Shown here piece by piece: positions 33,831-45,750 of a stretch of DNA of 64,000 nucleotides; position 1 is the stretch's first letter; the number at the start of each line of letters is the position of its first letter. The notes beneath the pieces were generated by a model. That model saw nothing but the letters and a program-made list of their open reading frames with translations, was not told where the DNA came from and searched no databases. The DNA comes from Bursaphelenchus xylophilus. Taxonomy: Eukaryota > Nematoda > Chromadorea > Rhabditida > Aphelenchoididae. The DNA lies in the NCBI GenBank assembly GCA_904066235.2, contig CAJFCV020000005.1:2294001-2358000 (forward strand). Direction: 5' to 3'. Both the position numbers and the translations under genes were made by a program.

Positions 33831-35640
33831 GAATTTTAAGTCGTCTACCTCGCTAAACCTGTCATCAAACTCCCTTCATTTTCCCTCTCCAACCATTCCG
33901 TTTATTGCCCCAAATACCTGCCCACCCGTTCCCCGCCACCTTGATCTTCACGCGTGTCAGCCTTGTAATAATGTTGTTCTTTCTGCAAAAGACATAAAAC
34001 CCCCATCGAACCGAACATAATTAACTCGCCGAAAAATGGGTTATATGATCCAGTTCCGATGTTTTTGTTGTTACAAAAGGCTCCTTCAGCGGGTGTCAAA
34101 TAAAACTTGGAGGCGGATACAATACGCTTCGAATGGGGTTGTATTATACATATTATGTTGTTTTATAGGGCTTATTTTTTGGAGATACTTTAGAGGGGAA
34201 GTTGAATATTTCGACGGTCCTTGAAACGCGCGAGCTAAAACTTTCATTGATTGATACGTCGCTTATGTCCAAAGTGTGTGCAAAATAATATATAACACAA
34301 AAAAATTGAAGCTTTCCAAGTAATATCGATGTCTGTTTTTGGATCCCCTTTTTACCCATTCCATTTCCGTTTTTTTGAATATTCAACATGGAAAATATGC
34401 AAAAAAAACATACCCCTCCTTTTTTAGAACGAACCGCACCTCTAAATGGGGTTTTGATTTTGGGCAAAGTAATCAGAAAACGTCTTTTTTCCAAGGTAAT
34501 AAAACAGCTTGATTTTTTTTACACTGAAAATGTGAGACTTCTGGCGTTGAGGGTTTTTTACTATCAGAAAAAATAAAAGTTTTAATGGAATTTCTTTGAT
34601 GAGAAATTGGCGTTACATGTCTAAACAGCTACTTTTGAGTTTAATTGTGATTTCCATTACCAATTATGACATTTACCCCCAATTTGGGCAATTTTCGAGT
34701 ACAATAAGTGCGAAGGTTTCCAATCATCGAGCCATTTTTTGACAACGTTTTTGTGGTTCATTTTGGCCTAAAATTCTGCCTTGGAACTATCGTTATAAAC
34801 ATGCTGTTCTACTGAAGTTTGACTGTACTTACCAAACTAACAATGACAAATAGTAACTTCAAATTTACTTCTTTCCTCTGATTTTTCATTTTGAGCTGCT
34901 GCTGTATTTTTCTTAACTTTTTAACCAGACAAATTGAACCACCGTATTTTACCTCATCCCCCCTCCAACCTTTTTACAGCCGCCCTTCCCATACAAAATT
35001 ACAGCATGTCGGGTGGTGGTCGATAAACCTCGCATATTTATCGGTGAATCTCTTTCTTCAGCGGCATTAAATGAGAGGGCGCGTGCGTGAGTTTTAATTG
35101 ATCGTGGGACAGGTGCCGAGAGTTCCGCTGCTCTGACCCTTTAATCTGTTTAAGGAGCGCCAAAAAAGTTTTCTTTTCTCCAATCCATCATCGCCTTATA
35201 AGATTAGAAAAAGGGATATCATTAAAAGGTTAAAGGTGAAATATGATGATAAATGGGGGAGAAGAATAATGAGCGCGTTTATGGGGATGGGATGATATTA
35301 TTTTAGAGACGGTACTGTTTGATTGAGGAATTCGGGAAACTTCTTTTAGCGAAATTGTAAAAATGGGGTAAAATACGGAGCATTTGTGTGTTTTCTTGTA
35401 TTTGATTGTGTCTTTTCAAGTATGGGAGAAGTTAGGAGAAGGCTTGGTTTCTAGAAATAATAAGATTGATCGGCTCCTAGGACAACTTTTCACCTATTTT
35501 GATGACTTTTCCATGTACTCACATCAACAATATCTAGATAAAACTTACGGAACTTCGTATTTTGCCGCAAATTTTTGTCTTTTATATGTTACAATGGCTC
35601 AGGGTACAGAAAACTAACATTAGTAATAGCTAAAATTATT
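33830..35640. other. Intergenic, no gene supported
   Basis: AT-rich with short ORFs only. A family-B end fragment (CGCGAGCTAAAACTTTCATT) lies at about 34225-34300. CGTATTTTAC-type sites occur at 34943 and 35368. A frame at 35384-35617 is open but unrecognised. Confidence 0.4.
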
Positions 35641-35655
35641 TATAAAAAGTATACA

Positions 35656-35706
35656 TATTGCAAGTCTTCGCCAAGTCTCCGCCAAGTCTCCGCTGAGCCT
35701 TCGCCG
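35656..35706. repeat. Short minisatellite, about 11-bp unit
   Basis: Four adjacent units of the form AAGTCTCCGCC with single changes. Confidence 0.7.
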
Positions 35707-36109
35707 ACCATACAACGGCTTTGCCAGGCCTCGTAAACACTTCCTACGACCTTTTTTTAAGTATCTTTTATATTTCTTCTCTTTCCTTACTACTCCGTAT
35801 ATCGCCAAAAATTATCAAAAAATCGGCTTCTAATTATGACTCATCTAGGTTTTCTTCTTTCTGCACAGCGTATTTTACAAAAATTCATTCGGAATTCATA
35901 TTTTCCGGCGATTCGCCAGCTGTGCCTAATAACCCAGGAACATACCGGAACCAAATTATGTATGCGATCAGAATCGAAGCCGGTATTTTATGCGTCATTG
36001 AATCGCAAAACAGGTGCGGGACCAATAACGGGGCAGTCCGTTTAGCCGTGTTTTAATGGAGGGTGAGGATGGGACGGTAAAATTGTTGGAAATGCGATGA
36101 CTTTTTGCT

Positions 36110-36480
36110 GAAATTTAAAAAAATTTTTAGGCATTTTACGGGTTTGAAGGGCAAAGATTTTTTTGGAGAAACCACGAGATTTTTTCGTCGAAATTTGGCA
36201 AAATGTAAAAATTTTTGCCAATTTTCGGCGTCAAAAGTTTCATGATTATTTCCACTGTAGAGATGTTGATCTGTCCACAAAAAAATCTATTTTTTCAAAG
36301 CGAAACTGGCAAAGATGTCGACAAAAAATACTTCGCTCTTTGGCCCTCTCCTCGTTTTGAGTAGTCCTTCGGCCGCAAAGAGTTATAAAAAAGGCGTTTT
36401 TTCCCTCTCCGTTCTCCACCTTCCGCGTAGTCTCTCATTAGCAAAGACCGTTGAACATGTTAGCGACTACTGCAAAGCAA
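36110..36480. mobile_element. Family-B MITE, diverged and partial
   Basis: Core blocks TTCGGCGTCAAAAGTTTCAT, GTCCACAAAAAAATC and GCGAAACTGGCAAAGATG are in family order, ending in a CTCTCATTAGCAAAGACCG stretch. Both inverted ends are lost. Confidence 0.65.
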
Positions 36481-37325
36481 AAAAAAATCAAATTTTTTAA
36501 GTCAACATGACCTACGTTTATTTATGTCGTGTCCAAAATTTATATAAAATCTTTAAGGCTCTTATGTTGTTAGGAATTTTGCTTGAACAGACTTTCAGAA
36601 AAAACCGTATTTTACCATGTTCTTCGATTTTCTAAACCGAAGAACAAGATAATCCAATTAGAGCAAATCTTGAGCAAACAAAAGTTTATTGTTGTCCAAA
36701 CGGACATGTTTGGAGAAATCGCTGCCTAATCTTTATTGTCTCAGCATTCTTGTGGGAAACGGATTTTGATACAGTATGCTCGCTTTTTTGGAATCAAGAG
36801 CTCAAAATAAAACAGTATATGAACTCTGGGCGCTCCGTATTTTACAGCATTTGCTTATTTTTTCGCTGAAAATCTCTGTTTTTTTTTGCAAAAATGCAAC
36901 TGTTTTTCATCAAATTTCAACTGAAAATAGTCAATTTTGGTATCATGCTATGATCTTGCATCGTATTTTACATTTTAAGCTTTATTTTTTTATCAAATTT
37001 TTTCGATATTTTTCTCTCAAATCATATGTTTTTCCTATAATCTTCGACTGCGCTAATCCGCTAACGATCTGACCGATTAGGAGGTGCTAAACTGTTTTTT
37101 CGTCCCTCCATTCGGAACCGTTTGTTTGACCAATGATTTAGTTGGTCTGGTCAGCAGTTTTTTTGCATTTTTTTGGAGAGAAAATAGATAAATTTAGTGG
37201 TGTTCAAAGGTGTATGCGACGTATTTTACCCTTTTCTATGTCCATGAAAAACTCCAGACGACGAAGTCTATGGATAACAAGCTTTTTTACAGGTCTGAAA
37301 ATTTAATGTTTTGCTGTCGTAATAT

Positions 37326-37412
37326 CTAATCTCCAGCCTCGGCTAGCCCTCGCAGAGTGATGATGAGCGATTCCAAGCCGCAATGAATCCACATTATTTT
37401 CCCGACAGACTG
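37326..37412. mobile_element. Family-C MITE, copy C3 (left end lost)
   Basis: Right half of the element ending ATTATTTTCCCGACAGACTG. The core and the next 88 bases match C4 and its flank at 40835-40922, so the copy and its flank were duplicated together. Confidence 0.75.
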
Positions 37413-37503
37413 ATACAATTGAGTCTTGGGCTTCTGAAATTGACTGTTATAGCCAGATTTTGTTGTGATACCGTTGTACATGGACTGCAGTCTAACCTTT
37501 CCT

Positions 37504-37981
37504 AACAAGGAAAGTACTTCTATGGGGTATGGAGTTACCGGTCGAGATATATGTCAAAAAATTCGCAAAAATTTTCTGCTTCAGAATATATAAAAATTAG
37601 CTGCCTAATTTTGGTATGTAAGGGTGAAAAAATCCTCAGAACTTTTCTCGAAACACCACGCAAATGCCTTTTTGACCAAGTTTTTACCAATTGAAAACCT
37701 TTGCTTGGAGCCAAAGTAAACTCTGGCAGCTTGACAAGCCTTAAAAAATAACAAATTTGATTAATACTAGACCTTAATTAGTAGTTCCAACATAAAAAAA
37801 AATTTAAAAAAGGGGGCCATTGAATGGTGTTGCGAGAAAAGTTCTGAGGGAGTTTTCACCCTTACAAACCAAAATTAGGCAGCTAATTTTTACATATTCT
37901 GAATCAGAAAAATTTTGCATTTTTTTTGATACATGTCTTGACCTGTAACTCCATACCCCATCGAAGTACTTTCCTCGTAAA
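37504..37981. mobile_element. Family-E fold-back element, copy E1
   Basis: Arms of about 170 bp (37504-37675 and 37805-37981) are inverted, with about 130 bases between. Both ends carry ACAAGGAAAGTACTTC-like sequence and TATGGGGTATGGAGTTAC. Confidence 0.85.
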
Positions 37982-38423
37982 ACATACCGCTTTGAACCCC
38001 CTAAATCAACACTTTGTCCTGTCAAATCCGAGTCATCGCCAACTGTCGCAATGTGTCGTAAAAGGCTTTTTCGTAGTGCTTTTTCGCCCTCCCTTTGTAT
38101 TGCGCAACCCGACAAGTCGCCATGATTTGTGGATCCGCCTCACCTTTTTCCCATTCTTTTCTCGGCCAAGATCCCAGCCTTTCTCTTCTCTTATTCAAAT
38201 CCCCCCTTTTTGCGGATGCCGCCCGCAAAAAACGCGACAACCTGCCAATTAGCGCGCGACAATAAATTAAGCCACAAAGTGTCGCATTTTAACACGACAA
38301 CCAACAATTTGCGGATGGAAAAAAGGAGGAGGTTTGTGGGACTTTAGAGAGAGAGGATATGCTTTTTTGGAGGGACAAAGAGAAGTTTGTTGAGTAGAGT
38401 TGGAATTAATAAGTTTTTGCGGA

Positions 38424-39210
38424 AAAGAGGTTAGTGGGGATACTGTATAATATATATAAAATGTAATATCCAACAAAAAAATTTTAAGCTAAAATTCTAT
38501 TTTTTTGCTGTACATATTACAATGATTTCAGGAAAAAATAGTTGAAGTAAGGCCATCAAATGTTGACGAAACTTGATTAAAATTTACAGGGGAAGTACCC
38601 CAAGTGCGACGTTCAGATTTTGATGAAACTTGGCACAAGTTAAGAATAATTTTTTCTAAAATATATGCGAGAATCCTAGCTGGCGCTTTGCAGGAACAAC
38701 CGAGATTTTTAGATCGAATGTCGGCGAAAATTTGACCCTTTTTGCCGAATTTTGACACGAAAAGTTTCATGCCTGTTTCTATTATACTATTGTGGGTGTT
38801 TCCACAAAAAAATCAATTTTTTCCGCACGAAACTAGCAAAGTTATGGCCAAAAAGTGTTTTTTCTCTCTGACCGCCCTCCGCGTTTAGCGTACTCTCTCG
38901 GCGGCAAAGATCGTTCAGTATCTTGGCTTTGCCTTTAAAGCGCGGGCTAAAACTTTCAGGAATTGATATCTAGTCTATGCCCAAAGAGTGTGCAAAATTT
39001 AAATATTAAAACATGAGCGTCGCACTTGGGGTACTTCCCTTGTCAGTTAGAACGAGGTTAGTGGGGATACTGTATAATTACCGTTAAAAATGTAATACCC
39101 AACAAAAAAATTTCGAGCTAACATTTTATTTTTTTGCTGTACATATTACAATGATATCAGGAAAAAACAGTTGAAGTAAGGCCATCAAAAGTTGACGAAG
39201 CTTGATTGTA
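38424..39210. repeat. Direct duplication of about 160 bp flanking MITE B1
   Basis: 38424-38586 and 39053-39210 both read GTTAGTGGGGATACTGTATA ... CTGTACATATTACAATGAT ... AAGGCCATCAAA. The MITE occupies the junction. Confidence 0.88.
38589..39041. mobile_element. Family-B MITE, full-length reference copy B1
   Basis: Inverted ends: left GGGGAAGTACCCCAAGTGCG, right the inverse ending GTACTTCCCTTG. It is 453 bp and non-coding. The core includes the CACGAAACTAGCAAAGTTAT block and CTCTCGGCGGCAAAGATCG. It sits between two direct copies of a block of about 160 bp. Confidence 0.9.
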
Positions 39211-39924
39211 ATTTAGTCTAAAGTTTTGTAAGGCCTATGGGAGATTCTGAGCGGTCGATTTAGAGATTTTTAGACAAAAAAGTTCCAAAAACGCGATAAT
39301 TCTTTGGGGATTGTCCCTCAATTTTTGCCAAATTTTATCTACCTGCAGTCCTTTTAAAATCATTTTTTCTAACCTTTATCCCCATTTTCAAAGTCAAATT
39401 TTGATTCCCTATGACTCACTGATCCCTCCAAAAATCTCCCAAAAGATTCCTTGGCCATAATTCACCTACTCCCTTGTCCAATCCCCCACTTTTTCCTTTT
39501 TTCCCTAACATATTTCCTCATTGTCAGATTGCGCGATTTGTCGTCCATTTCTCTTTCGTTTCGTAACAGGTTGTCGTCGCTTTTGTTGGCTTTTGATTCG
39601 TGCCGATCCTTTTGATGGACTTGAACTCATTCTCAGGATTCCCCCCTTTCTTTGAATAAATTACAGCGCGAGCGGACAAAAGGAGGCGAGGGAAGCACAT
39701 TAACCTTGAAACGTATGGTTATTACATGGATATTTGAGGAGAGAAGAGGGTGGCTAATTTGGGGGATGAACTGGAGATCAAAGAAGATACCAGTGACAAC
39801 GAGATGTCAGGCCAAGGCGAGACTTTGTTTTTGATTTTAAAATACGTTGGGCCACTCGTTGAAGAGGCATAGGCTTCTATTAATATCTGAAAAAATTAGT
39901 TAGCCCTTTGTGTATCGTCGCCAA

Positions 39925-40160
39925 GATATTCAACGATCTTTGCCAGCGAATGATCATGCAAAATGCGCAGAGTGGCCAAGGAAAAACGATTTTTGGTCAT
40001 ATCTTTGCGAGTTTCGCGAGGAAAAAATTGATTTTTTGTGGAAGCATTACACTATACGGTAGAAATATAGATATATGTATATTTTCACATCAAAATTAAC
40101 AATAAAATGCCACATTTTCGTCAACTTTCGACCTCAAAATCTTAGTTGTTTTAGCCAAAT
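39925..40160. mobile_element. Family-B MITE, core fragment
   Basis: Inverse orientation to B1: CAAGATATTCAACGATCTTT, GAAAAAATTGATTTTTTGTG and TCAACTTTCGACCTCAAAAT in family order. The ends are lost. Confidence 0.7.
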
Positions 40161-40241
40161 TTATATAGTAATGTGGACTCCAGACAACAAGACATGCTCC
40201 AGATTCTGGAGTATGCCTTATTGTAAATTTTATTTTATTTT

Positions 40242-40490
40242 TTATTTCATTAAAACCTGGCCATTGCCCTTCTTTGTTAAATCTTCAACCGGGATCTCCA
40301 TTACCTTTTTCTCTTCGATTTTCCCATATTTGCACAGTCCATAAACCCCTTTCTCATTTACATTAGTATTTAAACCGAGACGTATGTAAATCCCATCTGG
40401 CCGGTTCAAGAGTTTGCGCGATTGCGTGTGTTCCCCGTCCGATTCTGTTTGCATTCCCTTCTTGAGGTGCAAGTTTTGAATCTTTATTTG
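40242..40490 (-). CDS. Possible terminal exon of an unrecognised gene
   Basis: After the acceptor CTTCCCCAG (minus strand) an 82-residue frame runs to TAA at 40242. Its composition is ordinary, not AT-driven (PDGIYIRLGLNTNVNEKGVY; VMEIPVEDLTKKGNG). I do not recognise a family and cannot find the preceding exon, so it may be an isolated exon, a relic or chance. Confidence 0.3.
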   Translation of the reverse strand, partial: QIKIQNLHLKKGMQTESDGEHTQSRKLLNRPDGIYIRLGLNTNVNEKGVYGLCKYGKIEEKKVMEIPVEDLTKKGNGQVLMK

Positions 40491-40682
40491 CTGGGGAAGT
40501 AATGAGCTTCATATGAGCTCTAAATGTTAGGGGGGATTTTTGGCTGAGGTAAGGGGTGTTTTGCAATCAATTTTTGAAAATTCTCGCGAAGACTCTGCAA
40601 GGACAGTCTACCATGGAAAGCCACTAATATTTCCTTTCAAATTTTGCATGTGGGCTCTGAACTAGCTACAATAGCTACATAT

Positions 40683-40834
40683 CGGTCTGTCGGGAAAATA
40701 ATGTGGTTTGGTCGCAGCAAGATGTTTCGCCTTGTCGAAGTCGCGCACCAAATCTCCAGCCGCGTCTAGCTGAAGCAAGCAGCAATAAGCGATTGAAAGG
40801 CGCGACGAATCCGCATTATTTTCCCGACAGATTG
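40683..40834. mobile_element. Family-C MITE, copy C4 (intact)
   Basis: Ends CGGTCTGTCGGGAAAATAAT and ATTATTTTCCCGACAGATTG. It is 152 bp, the same length as C2, but with a different core that matches C3. Confidence 0.85.
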
Positions 40835-41261
40835 ATACAATTGACTGTTGGCCTTCTGAAATTGATTGTTACAGCCAGATTTCGTTGTAATATCGTTATA
40901 CAAAGACAGCACTCTAACTTTTCCTTAATTTCCTCAAGTCGTTTATATAATAGTATAAACTAATATATCTTTTTTTCTGACCTTCACCTCACCCAACTTT
41001 TCGTCACCAAATATTTGTCACTTTTCCAGCGATAATATTATATTATGTGCTTATTCCGCTCGCTTTGTCGGTCATTCGCAACCAGTGATTAAACGCGCCG
41101 TTTTATGGGGCCATGAACGGGTCGGAGTGGGCGTTTGATCAAGGAAAGGGGCCTTCCTCGAATTATATTTAATTTTATTGGGGTGCGAAATGCCTTGAAG
41201 AGATTTTCAGAAATATAAATTTTAGGGTTACTGTAACAGAAAGATTTTTTTGATACAGCCA

Positions 41262-41420
41262 AGCCTCCGTACAACGAATAGCATGAGACCAAAAAATTAT
41301 ATATTTGTTATGGAAAGGTTTTGCTATACAGAGGTTTTTTTGCTCTAAAAATTACTCATGCGCCTCTAAAATTGTTTGTTATAGACCGGTTTGCTGCAGA
41401 TTCGAATTTTAAAATACGAG
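41262..41420. repeat. Family-D repeat
   Basis: Paired words TTGTTATGGAAAGGTTTTGC and TATACAGAGGTTTTTTTGC, then TTGTTATAGACCGGTTTGCT. Related copies lie at about 29040-29140, 42766-42930, 49775-49940 and 54140-54320, some inverted. Confidence 0.65.
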
Positions 41421-41439
41421 GATTTTCGAAGCATAGCTT

Positions 41440-42420
41440 CTATTTTTTTGAACTTTAACTATTTTAAATTTTTTTTTATTTTTAAATAACGCTTAAACTT
41501 ACAATACCAATGTTTCAAAGCTTTAACAAAAAAAGTTTTCTTCTTCCCCCGATTTGGCCAAAAAATATTTTCGGGCTTTTCATTGTCTTCGAATTTAAAT
41601 TCCATTTTTGGGATGGGAATTTGACTTTGAATCGAAAAAAAGTTTGTTTGTGCTGTCGAAATTACTGTAACAAGTAGGAAAAAGTTTTAAAAAAATATTA
41701 ACTAATGGTAAAATACGTTTTTATTATCGACGCCTTTGAAACTTTTAAAATATTTTTTTAAATATTTTATATGATTTTTTTATTCTTTTTTATTTATTTT
41801 TTATTTTTTTTATTATTATTTTTAAATGTTTTAATCAAAAAATTCTTTTGAGTGCATTATTATTGCACTCTCGACCTTTGGCACTTTCTCGTTATAATGA
41901 CTACCTCCACATGTTCGGAGGAAGTTGTTCAGAGAGGCCTTTGAATGGAAGTATAAACATTTAATCGTTGCGTATTCAAATTTTTCCGCGCAATTTGAGT
42001 TGGAGAAGTGAGTGTTCGAATATTAGAAAAATAAATTAAAATTGGAAGGGGCTGGGTAAAATACGTTGGTAATGAGTTGTTTTGTTATGTTTTTAATTTT
42101 TGGAATTTTAAATTTTTATTTTTTTTTAAATTTATTTTATTTTTTTCTCATTAAAAATTTTTTTTTATTTTTATTTAATTTTTTTTTTATTTTCCCATTT
42201 TCCCGCAAAAAATCAAAATTTTTCCATTAAAATTTTTTTGGGATTTTTAAAATTTCATTTTTTTAAAATTTATTTTATTTTCTCATTAAATTTTTTTTAT
42301 ATTTCTTTAAAATTTTTTTTTATTTTCCCATTTTCCCCCAAAAAATCACGTTTTTCCCTTCAAAAAATCTCATTTCCCCTCTTCCCCAAGCTCTATTAAA
42401 CTTATTACCCTTAAAATTTC
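41440..42420. other. AT-rich low-complexity tract
   Basis: Long T and TTTTA runs at 41.74-41.86 and 42.09-42.36 kb. GTAAAATACG sites lie at 41708 and 42056. No gene is seen. Confidence 0.6.
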
Positions 42421-42765
42421 ATCTTACTTTAGATCCCCTTTTGCCTCATGGCCATCTCATAACTTCTGCCGAACTTTTTTTTCATCTTCAGAAAGGCGGA
42501 AAACGCGCACTTCTGCCCCGCAGGACCTAATGAGTTTGTCGCAACAGGGTTTTGTGTTTTGGACGGGTGCAAAAATATGGATGGGAGAATTTGAATACGG
42601 ACTTGGGGAGGATTATGCGCGAGACTCTTTGAAGACACCCCAAATTGACTGGACTAAACTTTTTTTGGGGCGTTTAGGGGGGTGTTTTGAAGATTCCGGA
42701 GGATAAGGGGACTAAGTTTGAACGCAAATTGGTTTAGAATTTTGAAAAAAAAACTTTGGTTACAG

Positions 42766-42930
42766 TCGAAGCTCTGTACAATAGGGGCTAATAGAAATTA
42801 TTCGTTATAGAAAGATTTCGTTGTATGAAGGCTTATTTTGCTTTAAAGTTGGCCTTTGGAGCCTCTGAAATTGTTTGCTATAGAAAGGTTGCGTTGTATG
42901 AAACTTTGTTGTACAGAGAATTTACTGTCT
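42766..42930. repeat. Family-D repeat
   Basis: GAAGCTCTGTACAATAGGGG, TTCGTTATAGAAAGATTTCG, TTGTATGAAGG and a second set GCTATAGAAAGGTTGCGTTG follow the family pattern. Confidence 0.65.
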
Positions 42931-43064
42931 TCAAAAGTTTTAGTCGAGGATTTTATATACAAATTTTAGTAATCTTTTTGCTTTACAAGTGCTCTAGTTG
43001 GCGCGTTAAAATTTCCTTCAAATGTTAGGCATAGGCCACATACCAAGTCCTAAAAGTTTTATTG

Positions 43065-43385
43065 CAGTGGTACTCAAGATATTCAACTCTGTTGATGAGA
43101 GAGTACGAGAAATTCTGAAAGGGGTACAACGATAAAAAAGATTTTTTGGCCATGGTTCTACCATTTTTTTGAGAAAAAAATTTGTCATTTTTTCGGGTTT
43201 CCGTTTACCGTAGTAATTGCTTAGGACAAGAATCGTAAAAAATGCTGTCTTTCGACCAAAAAAATCGGTTGATTCTGCAAAACGTTTAGAAATCGCATAT
43301 GTCATAGAAAACATAATTCTATAATATTTAATTTCCGTTACGCTTCATCAAAATCTGAGCGTCTCACTCTGATCATCCCTCCTGC
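43065..43385. mobile_element. Family-B MITE, one end retained
   Basis: CTCAAGATATTCAACTCTGT and a diverged core lead to ATCAAAATCTGAGCGTCTCA and a degraded end. Confidence 0.65.
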
Positions 43386-43389
43386 AAAG

Positions 43390-43620
43390 TTATTTATATT
43401 TGATCATGCTTTCACTTGTCCTCATAATTTTCGGATAAAAAGGTTGACCCTTCAAGTGCTTTCCGATCCGAAAAGCCATGACCATCTTATTCACGAAGAA
43501 CCGGCGGTCAGGAATTTCTGCTTTATACCTGTTTTTGAGGTCTTCATGAGCTCCAAACTCTTTTTTGAGCTTCTTACTTTTGGCCAATTTTCCGGCCAAG
43601 TTGGGCGATGATTGACATTT
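43390..43620 (-). CDS. Possible small lysine-rich ORF or exon, unrecognised
   Basis: The minus-strand frame from about 43620 to the TAA at 43390 reads about 75 basic residues (AKSKKLKKEFGAHEDLKNRY, then RRFFVNKMVMAFRIGKHLKG). Base composition is less AT-rich than the surroundings. There is no ATG at its start in this frame, so it would need an upstream exon. Confidence 0.28.
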   Translation of the reverse strand, partial: KCQSSPNLAGKLAKSKKLKKEFGAHEDLKNRYKAEIPDRRFFVNKMVMAFRIGKHLKGQPFYPKIMRTSESMIKYK

Positions 43621-43861
43621 TCCGTTTTCTTATGGCCAAAGGAAGTTTTGCATAAGATATTGCATTCCATTGCTTCTTTTTTTGAAAGTAAAAATGAGAG
43701 GGTTTAGGAAATTTTTTCATTTATTTTTTTTTTATTTTTCCGCTGAGTCAATCTGTATGTTCTAAAAATTAAATTTATTTCAATTTGGGCTGTTTTATAT
43801 CGTAGTTTCAATTCAATTTCAATTTATTTCCGCTGATCATCTATCAAAAGTAGAGAAACGA

Positions 43862-44018
43862 GCCATGATTCGGGGCCAAGATGGGGATGTCACGTCGGTT
43901 CTCCAGTGTGCCAATCCTCAAGAAGGTCCTGCCATCCTCCGGAGGGGTTGTTGCCAGCAACGGCATCGTCGGCAGGAAACCCAACCGCTCACCGCGGTGT
44001 GAACGGAAGGAATCCATA
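43862..44018. other. Orphan GC-normal block with coding look
   Basis: A 157-bp block of balanced composition with sharp borders in AT-rich DNA, open on both strands (plus: GMSRRFSSVPILKKVLPSSG; minus: LRIGTLENRRDIPILAPNHG). No family recognised. It adjoins a family-E fragment and may be captured exon sequence. Confidence 0.3.
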
Positions 44019-44029
44019 TCGTATTTTAC

Positions 44030-44146
44030 CAACAAAATTAGGCAGCTAATTTTTATATATTCTGAATCAGAAAATTTTTGCGAATTTTTTGATGTATATC
44101 TCGACCTGTAACCCCACACCCCATAGAAGTACTTTCCTTGTGAAAA
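44030..44146. mobile_element. Family-E fold-back, single arm (E2)
   Basis: Matches the right arm of E1: AAAATTAGGCAGCTAATTTT, then TCGACCTGTAACCCCACACC and GAAGTACTTTCCTTGTG. Confidence 0.75.
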
Positions 44147-44939
44147 AATTGCTTTTAAAGTTATATTTCAATTTTAATGGACCGTATTTTAAATTACTTT
44201 TATTTTGATTGTACGCGATATTTGAATAAAAAATCAAAAAATTTTCGCTAAAAAATCCTAATTTTGCGTTTTTTCAGATAATAAATCGTCGACCAACCGC
44301 AAGCTCTCAACAATCAGGCCCTAAAAAAGCTTTTAAAATACGATTCCGCCCCTACATTTTTCTTAATTTCGATTTTTATTCAAATTTCTCTCCTTTTCTT
44401 CCCCTTTTTTTAATTCAAATCACCTTTTCTTCGATTAACCATCTGATCCTCTTCTTTTGTTCTGATCTCCTTTATCCGTTGCCGGTGTTCAAACACCGGC
44501 GTCTTTGAGCGCTATCAAATACCGCACTGTCCATTAAATCCGTATTTACCTCGAAGATTACCGTAGACGAGATGGATCTGGGGGATTTGCATCATCTTTT
44601 GGGCAGATTAGGTCACCCCGGGTCAAATAATCCGACGAACGGATGTTCGAGGGTAATTTTCAGGTCATTTATCGGCTTTTCATAGAGCATTTACTGTCTT
44701 TTGAGAACATATTTTACCGTATTTTAGTATAGATAATCCTCGATTTGACTTTCATCGCGTTGTTCTGACATAAACCTTCAGTTTAAACCTGACTTTCTGA
44801 TCAGCGGCCGAAAGTCGTAACCGTGTTGCGGTCGCGCCTTTGAAGCTGATAATTTACGATCTTATTGCGGGGGGAGATAAAAATTTGTACCTGTTGTCGT
44901 GGCGTCCGTTCCGAGGAAGGGTCAACCTTAGGATGACTT

Positions 44940-45115
44940 TTGGCGACATTTTTTCGAAGATATTCAACAAAAATTGGGCCGCAATTTTCCGTCGAATATC
45001 TTGCCTGTTTTTGCAGCTAAAATTTTCTATAATTAATATGTAGTCTTTGCTCAAAATGGGTGTAAAATTTAAAGAAAACCTGGCGATGAGTGTTGCGCTT
45101 GGGCTACTTCTTATG
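44940..45115. mobile_element. Family-B MITE, end fragment
   Basis: GAAGATATTCAACAAAAATT, then CTAAAATTTTCTATAATTAA, TGTAGTCTTTGCTCAAAATG and a GAGTGTTGCGCTTGGGCTAC end follow family order. Confidence 0.6.
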
Positions 45116-45286
45116 TTATCAGTCTGTCGGGAAAATATTGAGAACAATTTTTTAAAATAGAACCTGAAAGTCGCACTTGGTTGCGAGATTTTTTCCACAA
45201 TCCTATCTGACCACCATCTTATCGTATGCATCTCTAATCTCAATGGGTAGGTAATTGCATAATGCGGGGCTAAAGTAGTTTTGGTT

Positions 45287-45346
45287 GGGCCCTTCAAAAC
45301 GAAGTTTTTTTCACTTGGAAAGGGGGGTATTTTGCTACATTTTTTG
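45287..45346. mobile_element. Family-A MITE fragment (A6)
   Basis: GGGCCCTTCAAAACGAAGTT, then TTCACTTGGAAAGGGG and TTTTGCTACATTTTTTGG match one half of the family-A core; both ends are absent. Confidence 0.75.
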
Positions 45347-45357
45347 GGGCTAAGGTA

Positions 45358-45750
45358 TTAGGTTGATGCATAATTATCCGGCGTTTTTATTGACGCGTTT
45401 TTTGTTAGTTAAGATTCGCGTTTTGTTAACTTTTTTCATAAAAATAACCTTCTCTGTTTAGTTAATAAAATGGCTGTCGAAAACCATACTCATATTCGCC
45501 GTATTATGTTCTACCACTTCGAGAAAAGTTGGGAGTCAGCACGGTCATTCCGCGATCTCAACGAACTTTTCGGCGAAGGAACAAAAAAATTCGCCAGGTG
45601 TCCCAAAGGAATACCAAAAAACGTCTACTGTAAGAATGCTATGTGGTGTGTGTGGTGAGACAGAAGCGGAATCATCCACTGGGAAATCGTGTCTTTTTTT
45701 GTTCCTTCGCCGAAAAGTTCGTTGAGATCGCGAAATGACCGTTAGTACAA
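45358..45750 (+). pseudogene. Rearranged mariner transposase fragment
   Basis: A mariner-type end, TTAGGTTGATGCATAATTAT after TA, is followed at 45470 by an ATG and a stretch typical of the mariner helix-turn-helix (HIRRIMFYHFEKSWESARSF, then LNELFGEGT). Homology stops there. At about 45695-45745 the same helix segment recurs inverted. No catalytic DDD region is present, so it cannot encode an active transposase. Confidence 0.75.

Noticed and set aside
35384..35617. 77-codon ORF as an exon
   Set aside because: Open frame with plausible composition but no family, no clear splice pairing and a CGTATTTTAC-like variant inside; not enough support.
45470..45658. Intact small gene of 62 codons
   Set aside because: Only the mariner helix-turn-helix part is meaningful; the remainder is a rearranged junction.
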